From the NCBI GenBank assembly GCA_037439425.1, contig JBBIWA010000039.1:1-47166 (forward strand): 47,166 bases of DNA. The letters are read 5' to 3'. The stretch is from JBBIWA01 sp037439425 (GTDB taxonomy: Bacteria > Acidobacteriota > Blastocatellia > RBC074). The first letter of the stretch is position 1, and each line of letters begins with the position of its first letter. The position numbers were made by a program, and so were the translations under genes. The notes beneath the pieces were generated by a model. That model was not told the origin of the DNA. It did not search any database and worked only from the letters and a program-made list of their open reading frames with translations. Positions 8,259-16,042 of this stretch are shown here, piece by piece.

Positions 8259-9544
8259 GGGGTAGCCGATTGGGCTTGCCTGGAAGCGTTCAATCGTTGT
8301 TGGATCAGTTCTGTAATCTTCTCCGGCTGTTCACCAGCGAGGGCCAGACGTTTGGTTTCCAGAACCAGATCTGTCATCTCTGCAGCTCGGTCGCGGAAGC
8401 GAGCATCCCGCGCAATCAAGTCTTCAATCACGCGTCGCTCGCGCTCGGTGCGGGTCACGTGCTCGCTCAAACCCGTGGCGACTGCGTACTCCACAGGCAC
8501 GGTTTGATCTTTGACTATAGCCAGCAAGGGGTGAAACTCTCTCTTGATTTGTTCGCGGATCCGATTGATTTGCAGCAGAGCTGATTTAAAGCCGAGATGG
8601 CCCCGCAGGGAGAGCTCGACTACGGGTGCCGCCGTCTCGGTATCATCCGGGTTGTGGGGTGTAAGTTCGCGTCTGAGCTGAGCGAAGAGCGCTTCATGCA
8701 GTTCTGCGACTTCCGCATACCCGCTCACGTCGAAACTGAGACGGACAATGGGGCGCTGGTAATAGTCCTGCACCAGATGCGCCGTGTGCTGGCCATTGCC
8801 AAACTCGACCACATAGGCGCCACGTTGGTAGGCATACTCATCAACCGAGCAAGCCTCAAGCGAACCGGGATTGTAGATCCAACCGTCGAGCTCAAAATTT
8901 TTGTGAGTGTGGCCAAGCGCCAGATAATCCACCACCGATTTGAGCTCGTTGATTTTGGCAATAGGCAGAGCAGGGAGGGGGCGACTTAATTGGCCTTCGA
9001 CATCCGTATGCAGCATCATGATGTTAAAGCCATCTGCGCGGCGGTGCTGGCGCACTTTCTCCACCAGCGCTGGCAGCGCCTGAGTGACGGTAGTGCCGTA
9101 CCAGAGCGAACCAAAGATGCGCGCGCCAGCGATGTCAATAAATGATCCGGCGCGCTCCTGCTCATTCCAGGGAATAAACTTGACCTCGCCACCCTCTTCG
9201 TAGATCGGTTCCAGCAGTTTGATAAAGCCCCACTGCGAGAGGCTGCGCAGCCAGCTGAAGTGTTGCGTCCTTTCGCGTTGATCGTGATTGCCTTCGATAA
9301 CCACGACCGGGATGTTGGCTTCGCGCAGGCGCATCAGACCGTACATCGCGTGGTTCATCGCCTGCGGCTCCACTCTCCGCGTGTCAAAGAAGTCGCCAGC
9401 GATCAGCACAAATGAGACTTGCTCCTGCACAGCGTAGCGTTCGATGCAGCTCTTCCAGGCCTTGAAGAAGTCGCGCGCCCGATCTTCTGACTTGTAGCGG
9501 CGAATGCCCAGATGAATGTCAGCAATGTGCAGGAATTTAGCCAT
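8255..9544 (-). CDS. SbcD/Mre11-type DNA repair exonuclease (metallophosphoesterase)
   Basis: The 429-aa product opens with FLHIADIHLGIRRY, the first metal-binding motif (DxH). LIAGDFFDTRRVEP (GDxxD) and VVIEGNHDQRER (GNHD) follow. MMLHTDVEG and ALGHTHKNFEL supply the later metal-binding histidines. These are all the phosphodiesterase motifs of SbcD/Mre11 nucleases, which process double-strand ends and hairpins with an SMC-like SbcC/Rad50 partner. The C-terminal half is the longer capping and partner-binding region. No sbcC is adjacent. A TATACT box lies about 40 bp upstream of the start on the minus strand and may be its -10 element. The start at ATG 9544 places the first motif near residue 7, as usual. 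Confidence 0.85.
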   Translation of the reverse strand: MAKFLHIADIHLGIRRYKSEDRARDFFKAWKSCIERYAVQEQVSFVLIAGDFFDTRRVEPQAMNHAMYGLMRLREANIPVVVIEGNHDQRERTQHFSWLRSLSQWGFIKLLEPIYEEGGEVKFIPWNEQERAGSFIDIAGARIFGSLWYGTTVTQALPALVEKVRQHRRADGFNIMMLHTDVEGQLSRPLPALPIAKINELKSVVDYLALGHTHKNFELDGWIYNPGSLEACSVDEYAYQRGAYVVEFGNGQHTAHLVQDYYQRPIVRLSFDVSGYAEVAELHEALFAQLRRELTPHNPDDTETAAPVVELSLRGHLGFKSALLQINRIREQIKREFHPLLAIVKDQTVPVEYAVATGLSEHVTRTERERRVIEDLIARDARFRDRAAEMTDLVLETKRLALAGEQPEKITELIQQRLNASRQAQSATP

Positions 9545-9690
9545 AGCTTCTCAAGCTCAGCCTTGATTTCAGCAAGGCCAGTATAGCATGCCAGCTGAGA
9601 AAGAGAGAGAAGCAGTTGACAGCACAAAGCACGACTGCTCCCGATCCGAGAGGATTTAAATTATGACCCAATCCCTTAGGGAGGACAACC

Positions 9691-9713
9691 AGCAGGCTTG
9701 CCGGTAGCCTGCT
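9691..9713. other. Perfect 8-bp stem, 7-nt loop hairpin
   Basis: AGCAGGCT at 9691-9698 pairs with AGCCTGCT at 9706-9713. There is no following T-run on either strand, so it is not a typical terminator. Its 3' arm can alternatively pair with GCAGGC at 9862-9867. Confidence 0.6.
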
Positions 9714-9867
9714 GAGTGCTGGGGTGAGGATGGTCTGTCTCGTCTATGGAAAAAACTTGGTGAGCCCCTCGGACTCCTAAGGTGGGCAGAGTCCTATTGC
9801 GGTCGTTTTTGAGGGGCTCAGCGCCACTGCCTAAGACGGACTGGGTGTCCGCTGCTTGGTGGCAGGC
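9706..9867. ncRNA. Candidate structured non-coding RNA (6S-like length and shape; strand uncertain)
   Basis: Nested complementary segments enclose one another. GCCTGC (about 9707-9712) can pair with GCAGGC (9862-9867). GGTCTGTCT (9732-9740) pairs with AGACGGACT (9834-9842), allowing G-U pairs. TGAGCCCCTC (9761-9770) pairs perfectly with GAGGGGCTCA (9811-9820). GGACTC (9771-9776) pairs with GAGTCC (9789-9794). The result is one long rod of about 160 nt with large internal bubbles, which is the gross shape of 6S RNA. No sequence consensus is recognised, and the pairing was done by eye. Confidence 0.3.
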
Positions 9868-9924
9868 TCGGCTTGGGAACCTCGCCTAGAAAACTCGCTC
9901 CAGGCACTCAACTCTTCAACAGAA

Positions 9925-9987
9925 TCGATTCGCAAGTTACGCCACTTGGTGTGCCCCGTTCCCCAATTAGCGTAACTTGCAAATCGA
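9925..9987. repeat. 18-bp inverted repeat with one mismatch
   Basis: The arm at 9925-9942 and its partner at 9970-9987 are complementary except for one position, separated by 27 nt. Both arms contain the core GCAAGTTACGC or its complement. It could be a stem of a transcript or the two ends of a small mobile relic. No target duplication is evident. Confidence 0.55.
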
Positions 9988-10048
9988 AAAATTGTAACTA
10001 CCGAACTAAAATCCGACCCCCGTTTTCTTCTAGCCGGTAATTACAAAG

Positions 10049-10071
10049 TTTAGAGGAGCGCCTCCTCTAAA
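10049..10071. other. Perfect 10-bp stem, 3-nt loop hairpin
   Basis: TTTAGAGGAG at 10049-10058 pairs perfectly with CTCCTCTAAA at 10062-10071 across CGC. Short flanking A/T tracts are present but there is no clean U-run, so terminator function is uncertain. It lies about 500 bp upstream of the ketoacyl synthase. Confidence 0.5.
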
Positions 10072-10585
10072 ACCCTTCAAAGGAAGCGGCCTCGCGCCTC
10101 AAGGCCAGGGCGAGGATGAACTCATCGCCTTGCCCGAGCAGCAGAGTTAGCTTCTTCCGCTTCAAGGATCTGGTGGCGTTTTGCCTGAGGTGAAAAACTT
10201 TGCTCTTTATCAAAGACTTTCTGAATCTTTTTCTTCTCTTTTCTTCTCTTCAACCTTGCGCCCGTGGATAGAGCAAGGCCCGTGCCAGCAAGCCGAGCCC
10301 CTCGATGCAAGTCGCTAACTTGTTGTATCACTGGAGATACGATACACGTCTCGAAATAACGACAAAGCTCTAGCAAAAATATGTCCACAGTTGAGGACAA
10401 TTTTTGATGACACATTGTCTATGATCAGTGACATCTGACCAGCGCCTGTAGTTTGAAATTGCGAATCTGGATATGGCTCCAGTTTTATCCCCGGCAGGGA
10501 GGTAAGCTAAGGATTTGCTTTGATCACAGGCGAAAGATATGATGGTTTGGCACAAGGTGGTCTCTAATAGCAATTGCGAGGGAGT

Positions 10586-11857
10586 ATGTTCCAGAGCAGA
10601 ACGCTGCGTCGGGTGGTCATCACCGGCCTCGGGTGCGTCAGCCCCATCGGCATCGGCAAAGAAGCCTTCTGGCAGTCACTTGGAGAAGGACGAAGTGGGG
10701 TGAGCCTGATCAGCCAGTTTGATACTGCTGGGCTTCCGGTTCAGATCGCAGCCGAGGTCAAAGGGTTCGAGCCGGAGCGCTATATTGCCCCTAAAGATCG
10801 GCAACATGTCTCGCGTGCGGTTGCGCTCGCTTTAGCGGCAGCTGATCTGGCATTTGCCGACGCGAAGCTCTCGCCTCAAGACCTGAGCCTGGAGGAGCGC
10901 CGCGACATTGGGATCGTGCTGGGTAGCGGCGGCGCGAGCTTGAGTTTCGTGGAGCGGCAGTATCGCTACTATTTCACTAATGAGACCAAGAAAGCGAGCA
11001 TCTACACCATCCCGACCGCGACGCCGGGATCGCTCCCAAGCGAGGTTTCGATGGCTTTTGGTCTGCATGGTTTTAGCCATCTGGTTTCGACTGGCTGCAC
11101 TTCGGCCACCGACGCCATCGCCTATGGCGCGCAGATGATTGCACTTGGGCGTATCAATCGGGTGCTCAGTGGTGGGGTTGATGCGCCACTGGCACACAGC
11201 ATTGTGCTTGGCTTCTGTGTCATGAAGGTGTTGACCGCATCGTGGAACCACGCGCCGGAAAGGGCTTCGCGCCCCTTCAGCCGCGACCGGGATGGATTTG
11301 TACTGGGCGAAGGAGCTTACTTTTTTATGCTCGAAGAACTCTCCCGGGCGAGAGAGCGCGGCGCGCCAATCTACGCTGAAATCGTCGGCTATGGTTCGAC
11401 CTGCGACGCGCATCATCGTGTGCGCCTGGATGAAAGTGGCGTTGAGCCAGCGCGCGCTATCCGGCTGGCGCTGGCTGAAGCTGGACTGGCGCCTGAAGAG
11501 ATTGATTACATCAATTTGCACGGCACCTCGACTGAGTTGAATGATCGTATCGAGACGCGAGCCATCAAGCAAGCTTTTGGCAAGGCTGCTTATCGCATCC
11601 CGATGAGCGCTACCAAATCAATGGTGGGTCATCCGCAGGGCGCTTCTGGTGCTGCCGGACTGGCCGCTACCCTGGGAGCTATGACAAAAGGGTTTCTCCC
11701 CCCGACGATCAATCTGGATGAGCCTGACCCAGAATGCGACCTGGATTATGTTCCCCATCAAGCGCGGCTAGCCGAGGTCAGACACGCGCTTTGTAACTGC
11801 ATTGGGTTTGGCTCGAAGAACTCGGCGCTGGTAGTGAAGAAGTTTGAAGGAGATTGA
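10586..11857 (+). CDS. Beta-ketoacyl-ACP synthase II-like (KAS/FabF family) condensing enzyme
   Basis: This thiolase-fold condensing enzyme carries the full Cys-His-His triad. From ATG 10586 the nucleophile is C171 in VSTGCTSATDAIAYG, with H311 in NLHGTSTELNDR and H348 in KSMVGHPQGASGAAG. The N-terminus RRVVITGLGCVSPIG is typical of FabF. The enzyme would condense malonyl-ACP with an acyl chain. NLHGTST and MVGHPQGASGA deviate from the housekeeping FabF wording. With a methyltransferase starting 6 bp downstream, this suggests a specialised lipid or polyketide role (inference). The start is uncertain: ATG 10586 puts the conserved motif at residue 9, while a TTG at 10574 extends it by four codons. 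There is no adjacent acpP or fabG. Confidence 0.8.
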   Translation: MFQSRTLRRVVITGLGCVSPIGIGKEAFWQSLGEGRSGVSLISQFDTAGLPVQIAAEVKGFEPERYIAPKDRQHVSRAVALALAAADLAFADAKLSPQDLSLEERRDIGIVLGSGGASLSFVERQYRYYFTNETKKASIYTIPTATPGSLPSEVSMAFGLHGFSHLVSTGCTSATDAIAYGAQMIALGRINRVLSGGVDAPLAHSIVLGFCVMKVLTASWNHAPERASRPFSRDRDGFVLGEGAYFFMLEELSRARERGAPIYAEIVGYGSTCDAHHRVRLDESGVEPARAIRLALAEAGLAPEEIDYINLHGTSTELNDRIETRAIKQAFGKAAYRIPMSATKSMVGHPQGASGAAGLAATLGAMTKGFLPPTINLDEPDPECDLDYVPHQARLAEVRHALCNCIGFGSKNSALVVKKFEGD

Positions 11858-11863
11858 GTTCAA

Positions 11864-12604
11864 ATGTTGGCCCGCTTCGCTGAGCGCAGCACTGAAGCTG
11901 AGTTGATGGATGGGGCAGATTACAGCCGCGATGAGTTTGTTGAGAGCCTGGCCGAGCTGCGCCGCGTCAATCGCTATCTTGGCGGCAAGCGCGCGCTGGC
12001 CCATCATCTCTTCCCGATGATTAAGGCGCTTGGAACTCAGCGCGTGAGTTTGCTTGATGTCGGAACCGGGTCGGCCGATCTGCCTGTGGCCATTGTCCAG
12101 TGGGCGCGCGCGCAGGCTATTGGAGTGAATTTCGTTGTACTTGACCTCAATGCATATGCCGCGCGTGAAGCCCATCTGCAGACGGCGAGCTATCCGGAGA
12201 TTCAAGTAGTGTGCGCGGACGCGCGCCAGTTGCCGTTTGCAGATCACAGCTTCGACTTCGTGCTCGCTTCATTGTTTTTGCACCATTTCGAGACCGGTCA
12301 GGCAGCCTCTCTGCTCAAGACCTTTGCTCGCCTTGCGCGCGTGGCGTTTATCATTAACGATCTGCGGCGGCATCCCATCGCCTATTATTCAATCAAGCTG
12401 CTGACGCGGCTCTTTACGAGCAATCGTCTGGTGCGCCACGATGCGGCGCTGTCGGTGTTGCGCGGGTTTACCGAGCGCGATGTGCAGGAGCTGGGATGCG
12501 CGGCCAGCTTGACGCTTCACACTTCTCGTCATTTCCCCTACCGGTTGGTCTTGATTGGGAGTAGCAAGATTAATGACGCGAGAGGAAGTCCTGAAAATCT
12601 TTGA
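11864..12604 (+). CDS. Class I SAM-dependent methyltransferase
   Basis: The 246-aa product has motif I LLDVGTGSADLPVAI near residue 63 and an acidic strand-2 end in FVVLDLNAYAA. CADARQLPFADHSFDFVLAS matches motifs II and III, with a hydrophobic lid after LFLHHFE. It falls in the UbiE/MenG-like small-molecule methyltransferase fold. The late segment RRHPIAYYSIKLLTRLF resembles methyltransferases that accompany type III polyketide synthases and other lipid-modifying enzymes, but no such synthase is visible. It starts 6 bp after the ketoacyl synthase stop with a GAAGGAG site at 11846-11852, so the two are co-expressed. Its end overlaps the pyrE start by 32 bp. Confidence 0.75.
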   Translation: MLARFAERSTEAELMDGADYSRDEFVESLAELRRVNRYLGGKRALAHHLFPMIKALGTQRVSLLDVGTGSADLPVAIVQWARAQAIGVNFVVLDLNAYAAREAHLQTASYPEIQVVCADARQLPFADHSFDFVLASLFLHHFETGQAASLLKTFARLARVAFIINDLRRHPIAYYSIKLLTRLFTSNRLVRHDAALSVLRGFTERDVQELGCAASLTLHTSRHFPYRLVLIGSSKINDARGSPENL

Positions 12605-13151
12605 AGAGAGCGGCGCGCTGCTGAGCGGCCATTTTCTGCTTTCGTCCGGGCTGCACAGCCCGCGCTATTTGCAATGCGCGCTGGTGCTCGAGCAGCCGGC
12701 CCTTGCGGAAAAGCTTGGCGCCGAATTGGCAGCGAAAACAAAGGCTGACGAATGCATCGGTCGAATTGACTTGGTGATCGCTCCGGCATTGGGCGGTGTG
12801 ATCGTCGCGCATGAGGTCGCCCGCGCCTTGGGTGTGCGCGCGTTGTTTACGGAGCGACAAGATGGCGTGATGAAGCTGCGGCGCGGGTTTCAGATCAATC
12901 CAGATGAACGTGTGCTGGTGGTTGAAGATGTCATCACTACTGGCGGCTCGACGCGGGAGGTAATAGAAGTTGTGCGCCAGCACGGCGGAAGAGTCGTTGG
13001 CGTTGGCTCGCTGATTGATCGCAGTGGCGGCACAGTTGATTTAGGCGTGCCGCGTCACGCTTTGGCTGTGCTTGAAGTGCCCATCTACAAGCCGGAGGAT
13101 TGCCCACTATGTCGCGCAGGTTCAACCCCTGTCAAACCTGGCAGTCGGTGA
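12573..13151 (+). CDS. pyrE: Orotate phosphoribosyltransferase
   Basis: PyrE converts orotate and PRPP to orotidine 5'-monophosphate in pyrimidine synthesis. The PRPP-binding motif reads RVLVVEDVITTGGSTREVI near residue 113. The N-terminal GHFLLSSGLHSPRYLQCALV carries the conserved substrate loop, and VIAPALGGVIVAHEVARALG is the core strand/helix. Length (192 aa) is normal. The chosen ATG at 12573 gives the usual start TREEVLKIFEESGALL; a TTG at 12555 would extend it by six residues. The start lies inside the end of the methyltransferase gene, so expression is probably coupled. A zinc-like CPLCRAG near the C-terminus is seen in some bacterial PyrE proteins. Confidence 0.92.
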   Translation: MTREEVLKIFEESGALLSGHFLLSSGLHSPRYLQCALVLEQPALAEKLGAELAAKTKADECIGRIDLVIAPALGGVIVAHEVARALGVRALFTERQDGVMKLRRGFQINPDERVLVVEDVITTGGSTREVIEVVRQHGGRVVGVGSLIDRSGGTVDLGVPRHALAVLEVPIYKPEDCPLCRAGSTPVKPGSR

Positions 13152-13168
13152 TAAGGTCAAAAGAGTGT

Positions 13169-13284
13169 AATTAAAAGTGGGACTTGCCTGGGAGCCGCAC
13201 GCTTGCGAGCGTGACTGGCGTGGATGAGAAAGCAGCACAGCGCGCGCTCCCAGGAGAACTGCCCTTTTAGTCACACTTTTAATT
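13169..13284. repeat. Palindromic intergenic element with nested inverted repeats
   Basis: The outer arms AATTAAAAGTG (13169-13179) and CACTTTTAATT (13274-13284) are perfect. Inside are CCTGGGAGC (13187-13195) and GCTCCCAGG (13246-13254), plus a hairpin CACGCT-TGCG-AGCGTG (13198-13213). A related arrangement with the words CTGGGAGCGCACGC and CACTTTTAA occurs at about 42631-42735, so this appears to be a dispersed family. Confidence 0.6.
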
Positions 13285-13375
13285 CCACCCAGGTCAAAAC
13301 TCAGAAGGCGCATCCGCGAGAAAAGGTCCGACGGCTGGTGTGTGTGTGGCCTTTTCCACTTCTTGGCCCTTTTTC

Positions 13376-14107
13376 ATGAACTACCGGATTACTCTCGCCT
13401 ACGATGGGACTGATTATCATGGCTGGCAGATCCAGGCTGGCAAGCCAACCATTCAAGGCGTCCTGAGCCAGGTGCTGGCGCGGTTTGAAGGCGCGCCTGT
13501 AGTGGTGCACGGGGCTGGGCGAACAGATGCGGGCGTGCATGCCGAAGGGCAAGTCGTTTCGTTTCGGCTGACGCGCGAGTGGGAGGGCACAGCGTTGCGG
13601 CGCGCGCTCAATGGCAATCTGCCGCCGGAGATTCGCGTGCTTGAGGCGGCGCCGGCCGAGGACTCCTTTCATGCGCGTTTTGATGCTCGCAGCAAAACCT
13701 ATCGCTACCGGATCTTCACGGCTGAAGTGATGGACCCTTTCCTGGTGCGGTATGCTTATCACTACCCTTACCCTCTCGACCAGGAACGATTGCGGGCTGA
13801 CGGGCAGGCATTTGTAGGCACGCACGATTTCAGCGCTTTCACGGTCGCAGCTTGCGAAACGAAGACGCGCGTGCGGCGGCTGAGCGATTTTCGTCTTGAA
13901 GTAGCTGGTCCGCTGCTATCGTTTTACTTCACCGGGGATGGATTTCTCCGCTACATGGTCCGGACGATGATCAGCAGCCTGCTGGAGGCAAATCGGGGAC
14001 GATTGCGAGCAGGCTCAATAGCGGAATTGATCGCCAGTCGGGACCGGGCGCAAATCGGCTCACCCGCTCCAGCCCGGGGCTTGACGCTGGTCAAAGTCGA
14101 GTACTGA
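13376..14107 (+). CDS. truA: tRNA pseudouridine(38-40) synthase
   Basis: TruA isomerises uridines 38-40 in the anticodon arm. The catalytic aspartate is in HGAGRTDAGVHAEGQVVSF. The N-terminal ITLAYDGTDYHGWQIQ, the RYRI strand and the C-terminal GDGFLRYMVRTMISSLLE are all family signatures. Length (243 aa) is normal. I use ATG 13376, which gives MNYRITLAYDG; an in-frame start at 13340 would add residues not found in the family. Confidence 0.95.
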   Translation: MNYRITLAYDGTDYHGWQIQAGKPTIQGVLSQVLARFEGAPVVVHGAGRTDAGVHAEGQVVSFRLTREWEGTALRRALNGNLPPEIRVLEAAPAEDSFHARFDARSKTYRYRIFTAEVMDPFLVRYAYHYPYPLDQERLRADGQAFVGTHDFSAFTVAACETKTRVRRLSDFRLEVAGPLLSFYFTGDGFLRYMVRTMISSLLEANRGRLRAGSIAELIASRDRAQIGSPAPARGLTLVKVEY

Positions 14108-14228
14108 GAGAGGCCCTTTCTCAACTGATATTGCCTTGTCTGCTTGGCTGGTGTAAGTTATCGGCGTCCGTCGGGTAGCGAGCGCGCCTCACTCGATTGA
14201 CAGATCACAGCCCTACGATGGGAACAAG

Positions 14229-15032
14229 ATGGTCGATTTTGCGGGAGTGATTAAGCCGGGTTCGCGGGACGAGCAATTGCTGGCGCAGATTGATCTGACA
14301 CGCCTGCCACGCCACGTGGCGGTGATTATGGATGGCAATGGTCGCTGGGCCAATCGCCGTGGTTTGCCGCGGGTGGCTGGGCATCGGGCTGGCGTCGAAG
14401 CGGTGCGCGCAACAGTCGAAACCAGCGCGCGGTTAGGCATCGAGGTGCTTACGCTCTATGCCTTTTCCGTCGAGAACTGGAAGCGCCCACCGTTTGAGGT
14501 TGAGGCGCTGATGACTTTTCTCAAAGAGTATCTGCGCAAGGAGCTAGAGAACATTCATCGCAACAATATCAAGTTTCAAGCCATTGGGCGCACCACTGAG
14601 CTGGATGAGTCGGTGCAGTTTGAGTTGCGCTCGGCGATGCGTAAGACGGCCAATAACACTGGCATGATCTTGAATGTAGCGCTCAACTATGGTGGGCGCG
14701 TCGAAATCCGCGATGCTTTCCGCAGCCTGTTAGACAAATGTTTGCGCGAGGAACGCACGCCAGAGAGCGTCACAGAGGCCGATATCGAGCGGCATCTCTA
14801 CACGGCTAATTTGCCGGACCCGGACCTGCTGATTCGCACCAGCGGAGAGATGCGCATCAGCAATTTCCTGCTCTGGCAAATCGCTTATACTGAAATTTAT
14901 GTAACCACTACTCTCTGGCCCGATTTTCGTCGCCCAGATCTTTTCGCTGCGATTATTGAGTACCAGAAGCGAGAGCGGCGCTATGGGGGTCTAGTCGAGC
15001 CAGCGCGCCGAGCAGTAGTCAATGCTTCTTAA
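14229..15032 (+). CDS. uppS: Isoprenyl transferase (undecaprenyl diphosphate synthase family)
   Basis: UppS condenses isopentenyl diphosphate onto farnesyl diphosphate to make the C55 lipid carrier for the cell wall. The catalytic loop VAVIMDGNGRWANRRGLPR, the FSVENWKRP helix and the C-terminal substrate-binding block PDLLIRTSGEMRISNFLLWQ are intact. The 267-aa length is standard, including a short N-terminal extension. It leads the uppS-cdsA-dxr-rseP order that recurs in many bacteria. Spacing to cdsA is about 70 bp, with a possible CACCAGG/CCTGGTG stem between them. Confidence 0.95.
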   Translation: MVDFAGVIKPGSRDEQLLAQIDLTRLPRHVAVIMDGNGRWANRRGLPRVAGHRAGVEAVRATVETSARLGIEVLTLYAFSVENWKRPPFEVEALMTFLKEYLRKELENIHRNNIKFQAIGRTTELDESVQFELRSAMRKTANNTGMILNVALNYGGRVEIRDAFRSLLDKCLREERTPESVTEADIERHLYTANLPDPDLLIRTSGEMRISNFLLWQIAYTEIYVTTTLWPDFRRPDLFAAIIEYQKRERRYGGLVEPARRAVVNAS

Positions 15033-15104
15033 TAGGGCTTCAGCTGTCACCAGGCACGCAAACTGGCCTGACACTGGCAGGCCCTGGTGTTAGGCGCTGG
15101 TATA

Positions 15105-15914
15105 ATGGCACGCATCATCTCTGCGGTAGTCTTTCTACCCATCCTGATTGTCACGCTCTGGTTTGGTTCACCTATCTACTTTGCTGTGCTGACGGGGATA
15201 GCCGTGGCGCTTGGTTTGATTGAATACTACGGTCTGAGTGAGCGAGTTGGTGCCAGCGGCAGTCGGGTCCAGGGGATGGTGGCCTCGGCCGGGGTGCTGC
15301 TTGCCTTTTATTACCAGCGCCACGATTGGGTGTTGGTGATTTTGACTGTCCTGGTAATTGTGGAGTTAGCGGTGCAGCTTTTTCATCACACAGAGCTGCG
15401 CCGCGTGTTGGTGGCTTCTTCGGTGACGCTCTTTGGGGTGTTTTATGTTGCTGTCTTGAGCGGCTATCTGATTGCTCTTCGGGTAGTGGACGACCAAGGG
15501 ATTCAGTTATCAGCCAGGCTGCTTTCGCTCTTTTTCTTGATCGTGTTTGCGGGAGACACCGGGGCCTACTACGTTGGCCGGGCGTTGGGCTGTCACAAGT
15601 TAGCTCCCAAGATCAGTCCGGGTAAGACGGTGGAGGGCTTAATTGGCGGTCTATTGGCCAGCGTGGTAGCAGCCCTCATCGCTCATTATACTTTTTTCCC
15701 TGAGCTGAAACTCTCCCATGCGATACCGCTTGCACTCGTGATGGGAGCGGCGGGTGCGATGGGGGACCTGTGCGAATCCATGCTCAAGCGTGGAGCGCAG
15801 ACCAAGGATGCTGGTCAGATCATTCCAGGTCACGGTGGTGTGCTTGACCGACTTGATAGTATCCTTTTCAACGCACCGGTGCTTTATTACTACTACGTGG
15901 TCTTTATGAAATAG
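15105..15914 (+). CDS. cdsA: Phosphatidate cytidylyltransferase
   Basis: CdsA makes CDP-diacylglycerol from phosphatidate and CTP at the inner membrane. The protein is almost wholly hydrophobic, with about eight transmembrane helices. It ends with the CdsA signature region from GDLCESMLKRGAQTKDAG through PGHGGVLDRLDSILF. The earlier GDTGAYYVGRALGCHKLAP and KISPGKTVEG are also conserved. I use ATG 15105 (MARIISAVVFLPIL); an upstream GTG at 15087 adds only MLGAGI. Genes on either side are uppS and dxr. Confidence 0.93.
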   Translation: MARIISAVVFLPILIVTLWFGSPIYFAVLTGIAVALGLIEYYGLSERVGASGSRVQGMVASAGVLLAFYYQRHDWVLVILTVLVIVELAVQLFHHTELRRVLVASSVTLFGVFYVAVLSGYLIALRVVDDQGIQLSARLLSLFFLIVFAGDTGAYYVGRALGCHKLAPKISPGKTVEGLIGGLLASVVAALIAHYTFFPELKLSHAIPLALVMGAAGAMGDLCESMLKRGAQTKDAGQIIPGHGGVLDRLDSILFNAPVLYYYYVVFMK

Positions 15915-16042
15915 CTGCTTAAGGCCTGGCTTTGGTTTGCCACTACCTGGCTACTCTAGAAGACTGATCGTAAGGGACCAGCTGCGGTTGCTCCCCAAGA
16001 ATAGATTTGGAGGTCTCCACTGTCGCTGGTGGAGGGATATTG

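Larger units (their letters stand above)
9545..10573. other. About 1-kb gene-free region rich in long stems
   Basis: No ORF here looks like a protein; the only sizeable one (minus strand 10122-10415) has low-complexity Lys/Arg composition and no domain. The stretch instead holds several strong stems. These are a perfect 8-bp hairpin at 9691-9713, nested stems at 9732-9842 and an 18-bp imperfect inverted repeat at 9925-9987. A perfect 10-bp hairpin with a 3-nt loop lies at 10049-10071. A pyrimidine-rich tract lies near 10220-10255. I could not match tmRNA, RNase P or SRP RNA consensus by eye. Confidence 0.5.

Noticed and set aside
9706..9867. RNase P, SRP RNA or tmRNA
   Set aside because: I looked for their conserved core words on both strands and found none; only the long-rod shape of 6S remains as a weak option.
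10122..10415. 97-aa minus-strand ORF in the gene-free region
   Set aside because: Lys/Arg-rich low-complexity product with no domain, no ribosome site and no neighbour logic.
10832..11572. 246-aa ORF antisense to the ketoacyl synthase
   Set aside because: It lies wholly inside a gene with an intact catalytic triad, and its translation has no recognisable domain. It is a high-GC shadow ORF.
13340..13375. Extended truA start
   Set aside because: The added residues do not resemble the family, and ATG 13376 begins the canonical N-terminus.
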